From assembly GCA_025808875.1 (NCBI GenBank), contig CP075528.1, positions 4,958,473 to 5,022,472 on the forward strand: DNA of 64,000 bases. The letters run 5' to 3'. How positions within the stretch are numbered: position 1 is the first letter of the stretch; each line of letters opens with the position of its first letter. Shown here in pieces: positions 59,023-64,000 of the stretch. A program made the position numbers and the translations under genes. Under the pieces are notes generated by a model. It made no database searches. It was not told the DNA's origin and worked only from the letters and a program-made list of their open reading frames with translations. Source of the stretch: Enhydrobacter sp. Lineage in GTDB: Bacteria; Pseudomonadota; Alphaproteobacteria; Reyranellales; Reyranellaceae.

Positions 59023-59134
59023 CCTCCCCGGCGAAGCCGGGGAGGTGTCGCTGTCCTACAGCGACGGAGGGGTCAAGGCTCATGACCCCTCCGCCCCTGC
59101 GGGGCACCTCCCCATCGCATCCACGATGGGGAGG
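59023..59134. repeat. Bipartite palindromic element, second of a tandem pair
   Basis: The left half is CCTCCCCGGC-GAA-GCCGGGGAGG, TG, GTCGCTGT-CCT-ACAGCGAC and GGAGGGGTC. The right half is CATGACCCCTCC, GCCCC-TGC-GGGGC, AC and CCTCCCCATCG-CATC-CGATGGGGAGG (allowing a small bulge). It begins 30 bp after the first copy in the same gap. There is no ORF or promoter evident between them. Confidence 0.85.
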
Positions 59135-59151
59135 AGAACGATGGATCCCCC

Positions 59152-60087
59152 TCAATACCCCCGCGCCACGTCGACTTCCTGCAGCAGCCGTCCGCCCGCC
59201 TCGAGGCTCCTGATGTTCGCCGCGACCTCGGCGACCAGCTGGCCGACGGTCGGCCGCCGCGCCACGTGCGGCATCACCGTGACCTTGGGGTGAGTCCACA
59301 ACGGGCTCTCCGGCGGCAGCGGCTCGGGCCACAGCGCATCGAGCGCGGCATGGGCGAGCTGCCCCGAGTCGAGCGCCGCGATCAAATCCTCGTCCACCAC
59401 GTGCTTGCCGCGCCCGACATTCACCAGCATGGCGCCGCGCGGCATCATCGCGAAGGTGCGCGCGCTGAGGATGCCCTCGGTCGCCGGCGTCAGCGGCAGC
59501 AGGCAGACGGCGATATCCGTCTGGCCGAGGAACCGCTCCAGCTGGTCGTCGCCGTGGAACAGCGGCACCTCCGCCGCCGGCCGCGGCGAGCGCACCCACG
59601 CCGAGACCGGGAAACCCAGCGACCGCAGCACCAGCGCCGGCGCCGTCGCCATCAGGCCCAGCCCCAGGAAGCCGATCCGCCGCTGCTCGGGCCGCACGAT
59701 CGGCACGCGGCGCCATTCCTTGCGCGCCTGCGCGGCCTGGTAGCCCGGCATGTCGCGATGCAGGCGCAGCACGTGCATGACGACGTATTCCGTCATCATC
59801 GGATCGCCCTCCGCCGGTTCCACCTTGCCGAGCGGCGCCTTCGGCAGCCTGGGATGCCGGGCGAAGGCCTCGACGCCGGCCGACCGGCTGAACATGGCCC
59901 TGAGGTTGGGGAAGGAAGGCAGCTTGTCGAAATCCGGATGCATGAAGGCGAGGTATTCGATGTCCCTCGGCTCGCCGACGTCGGGCCAGAAGCGGATCGG
60001 CAGGCCGGGCAGCCGCTCGCCGAACGCGGCGCGGAATTCCTCGGCGCTGCCGATGACCTTGTCCAGGTTGACGATGAGCAGCGCCAT
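59152..60087 (-). CDS. 2-hydroxyacid dehydrogenase, GhrA-like glyoxylate/hydroxypyruvate reductase
   Basis: The 311-residue enzyme starts MALLIVNLDKVIGSAEEFRA. It has the NAD(P) motif IGFLGLGLMATAPALVLRSL near residues 135-155, the loop CLLPLTPATEGILSA, the catalytic Arg region NVGRGKHVVDEDLIAALDSG, and the catalytic His in VTVMPHVARRP. It reduces glyoxylate or hydroxypyruvate with NADPH. The middle residue of the usual GLGxxG motif is followed by MATA, a slight departure. The start at 60087 places the fold correctly, although the frame is open upstream into repeat DNA. Confidence 0.9.
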   Translation of the reverse strand: MALLIVNLDKVIGSAEEFRAAFGERLPGLPIRFWPDVGEPRDIEYLAFMHPDFDKLPSFPNLRAMFSRSAGVEAFARHPRLPKAPLGKVEPAEGDPMMTEYVVMHVLRLHRDMPGYQAAQARKEWRRVPIVRPEQRRIGFLGLGLMATAPALVLRSLGFPVSAWVRSPRPAAEVPLFHGDDQLERFLGQTDIAVCLLPLTPATEGILSARTFAMMPRGAMLVNVGRGKHVVDEDLIAALDSGQLAHAALDALWPEPLPPESPLWTHPKVTVMPHVARRPTVGQLVAEVAANIRSLEAGGRLLQEVDVARGY

Positions 60088-60186
60088 GACGGCTTCCTCC
60101 CGCGCGGTGGCCGGGAGGATAGAGGAGAAGATCGAGCGGCCCAAACCAGGGGCGGGGAGCATGATCCCGTCGAGCACTTGCTTTCT

Positions 60187-60239
60187 CCTCCCCATGCGCA
60201 GCATGGGGAGGTGGCCCGCAGGGCCGGAGGGGTCATGAC
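60187..60239. repeat. Single half-unit of the bipartite palindromic element
   Basis: The unit is CCTCCCCATGC-GCA-GCATGGGGAGG, TG, GGCCC-GCA-GGGCC, then GGAGGGGTCATGACC. Only the left half is present. This solitary half marks the right-hand end of the region where the family occurs. Confidence 0.8.
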
Positions 60240-60414
60240 CTGTGGAGTATGTCTCTACAGCAAGGCGCTCGAGTGCACGCCGGGCCGATAGCCGGCGCGC
60301 CTCGTCGTGAGCTACCGGCGCCAAACCGGCCGGTGCGGCAGAAGCTTATCGCGTTCCCATAAACTCCCTAATCTCCCTCAAACTGGGTCCCTCGATACAT
60401 CAACCAACCCACCT

Positions 60415-60454
60415 CACCCTGAGGGCCGCGCGTAGCGCGGCGTCTCGAAGGGTG
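60415..60454. repeat. REP-like hairpin (CACCCTGAGGG...AAGGGTG type)
   Basis: GCCGCGC-GTA-GCGCGGC forms a perfect 7-bp stem, with CACCCT and AGGGTG pairing outside it. The outline (CCCTGAGG, GC-rich hairpin, GTCTCGAAGGGTGGG) is that of a dispersed extragenic palindrome I know from many proteobacterial genomes. It is distinct from the GGGGAGG family. Confidence 0.7.
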
Positions 60455-60571
60455 GGCCATACGAGGTACTACCTCGCATCATTCGAGGCGCGGTCGTTCG
60501 GGCCGCTTGTGTCAGAGCGAGCAAAGGGAAAGCTTGACGAAGTGATGGACTGCGGGCCTCCGAGCCCGCCA

Positions 60572-60606
60572 TTGCTGGAAGTGCTGCACTCCAGTGCCGC
60601 TCATGC
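60572..60606. repeat. Partial copy of the 107-bp inverted-repeat element
   Basis: Thirty-five bases match the left end of the element at 52481 with three mismatches, including its inner hairpin ACTCCAGT. The right end is absent. A separate hairpin, GCGGGC-CTCCGA-GCCCGC, sits just before it. This is a decayed or truncated copy. Confidence 0.6.
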
Positions 60607-60737
60607 TCATTTGGACCGCGCCTCATGATCCGTAGCGGCAGACCTCGGCGCTGCGGCTTTCTGGGTCAGGCTGGCCATGGCGAAGCAGGCTAAAAGCCAT
60701 GGCTGTCCTACATTGTGTGCAAGCTGCGGGAGCCACG

Positions 60738-61226
60738 ATGAAAGATGTGCAGAAGATGCTCGGCCTTATTGGCACTTGTGATGACCCTGAGAAGCTGAGG
60801 TCATGGCACGCCAATGCCCTCAAAGCGGCCCATCCGGATCTTGCGGCCGCTGCCTTTCGCAGGCTCATCGCAATACTTCCTGCCGAGACGCCCGGAACCC
60901 TCGAGCACGATTTCTGGCAAACGGTTCACGCGTTCGAGCATATCCTCAAGGAGGAGCGCGGAAAGACAGTGCGGCTCAGCCGCACCCGCCAGATGGTTGC
61001 CCGAGTCGGTGTCGTCGCGACGCTCATGAGCTGGGCTAAGAGAACCACGGACACCGATGGCTTCACGATGCTGATGGAGCGAAACATGCCGGAGCTCACC
61101 GGTGAAGCGATTGTGCTTCGGCATGCCAGTCAATTCGACCCGGAAGTCGTGACCGCTGCCCGAGACAGGCTCGAAAGAGCGGGCGTAAACGTTGCCGCGC
61201 TTCTGAAGTCTTCCGGCGAGTTGTGA
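60738..61226 (+). CDS. Hypothetical protein, possible accessory/defence neighbour
   Basis: With the ATG at 60738 (GGGAG five to six bases upstream) the protein has 162 residues. It is helical and contains GTCDDPEKLRSWHANALKAA, DFWQTVHAFEHILKEERGKT and RNMPELTGEAIVLRHASQFD. No membrane or signal segments are seen. An ATG at 60699 is an alternative start. Its base composition looks less GC-rich than its left-hand neighbours. I do not recognise a family. It precedes the helicase gene by 150 bp in the same direction. Confidence 0.65.
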   Translation: MKDVQKMLGLIGTCDDPEKLRSWHANALKAAHPDLAAAAFRRLIAILPAETPGTLEHDFWQTVHAFEHILKEERGKTVRLSRTRQMVARVGVVATLMSWAKRTTDTDGFTMLMERNMPELTGEAIVLRHASQFDPEVVTAARDRLERAGVNVAALLKSSGEL

Positions 61227-61353
61227 GGGAGGCGCGACGGCCGCCCGCTCTGCAAGCAGCGGTCGCAGTACCGCAAAGAAACTCAGCCAACAGACTCATT
61301 GCCACATTGAAATGACTTGGCTGCTCTGCGACGTTTACCGAGGGGCAGGCAAG

Positions 61354-61376
61354 ATGAACAACTGGGGCGCCCGCGC

Positions 61377-61380
<4 letters not shown>
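61354..61380 (+). promoter_or_regulatory. Eight-codon leader ORF coupled to the helicase start
   Basis: ATGAACAACTGGGGCGCCCG encodes the start of a peptide, MNNWGARA, whose stop codon overlaps the helicase ATG (ATGA). A purine-rich AGGGGCAGGCAAG lies just upstream. This arrangement could couple or limit helicase translation. It may also be chance, since the helicase ATG itself has little other ribosome-binding site. Confidence 0.35.

Positions 61381-64000
<2,620 letters not shown>

Larger units (their letters stand above)
60088..60737. other. Gene-poor 650-bp junction between core genes and the accessory right end
   Basis: I see no convincing coding region here. The stretch holds a leader region for the ghrA-like gene, one half-unit palindrome, one REP-like hairpin and a truncated copy of the 107-bp element. 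It includes a less GC-rich segment around 60350-60420. The three different repeat types crowded together suggest a recombination or insertion boundary. No tRNA or clear direct-repeat attachment site was found. Confidence 0.6.

Noticed and set aside
58878..59134. Possible CRISPR array
   Set aside because: The repeated blocks are themselves palindromes in inverted pairs with variable lengths and no unique spacers of constant size, and no cas genes are present.
60088..60737. Small genes in the junction before the helicase region
   Set aside because: The short open frames run through the REP-like hairpin and the repeat copy and lack ribosome-binding sites or plausible protein composition.

Overview
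The window is 64 kb of dense, GC-rich DNA (roughly two-thirds GC by eye). Genes are packed head to tail with many 4-bp ATGA/GTGA overlaps and little space between them. The gene content points to an alphaproteobacterium with a large metabolic genome: a TamA/TamB pair, DUF6111 next to the CCA-adding enzyme, DUF5993 next to DsbB, a fused indolepyruvate ferredoxin oxidoreductase, and a CyaC-type cyclase. The genus cannot be fixed from sequence alone. Nearly all of it reads as chromosome. Only the last ~3.5 kb looks like the edge of an accessory or defence island.

Layout. 1-5.2 kb: end of an RlmI-like rRNA methyltransferase, a P1-family peptidase, and a peptide ABC importer (binding protein plus two permeases, no ATPase). 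5.3-12.1 kb: a TauD-type dioxygenase divergent from tamA-tamB. 12.2-21.6 kb: DUF5993-dsbB, a GST, an amidase operon, a BON protein, an LLM monooxygenase with a GNAT enzyme, a DMT exporter and a lipoprotein. 21.8-28.5 kb: tRNA-Arg(ACG), two SDRs (one without the catalytic Tyr), a peroxiredoxin, YqgE and the 1173-residue indolepyruvate oxidoreductase. 28.7-32.5 kb: a coupled three-gene operon of a transglycosylase-like protein, an uncharacterised membrane protein and a patatin-like lipase. This is my best candidate for an undescribed system. 32.5-37.8 kb: a six-gene leftward operon (HAD phosphatase, acyl-CoA carboxyltransferase, RecX, ArsC, redox-type adenylate cyclase, TPR protein). 38-42.1 kb: a TetR regulator, then SxtJ-DUF5989-carbamoyltransferase and a quinone oxidoreductase. 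42.1-47.4 kb: OmpA, an HCCA isomerase, two SDRs, a Rieske oxygenase and a pirin. 47.5-54.7 kb: a MoxR-DUF58-DUF4159-amidotransferase-like operon. 54.8-60.1 kb: CoA pyrophosphatase, DUF6111-cca, a cyclopropane-synthase-like methyltransferase and a GhrA-like reductase. 60.7-64 kb: an unknown gene and an SNF2-family helicase cut by the window edge.

The most striking non-coding feature is a family of compound palindromes that fills the intergenic gaps between 46.5 and 60.2 kb, and that I did not notice in the first 46.5 kb. Each half-unit has a CCTCCCC/GGGGAGG hairpin, a second hairpin whose stem differs from copy to copy yet always pairs, and an invariant GGAGGGGTCATGA-type tail. Half-units usually occur as inverted pairs. 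This is the architecture of REPIN-type elements. At least two copies supply the ribosome-binding site of the next gene. A second, unrelated 107-bp element with 12-bp terminal inverted repeats sits at 52.5 kb, with a partial copy at 60.6 kb.
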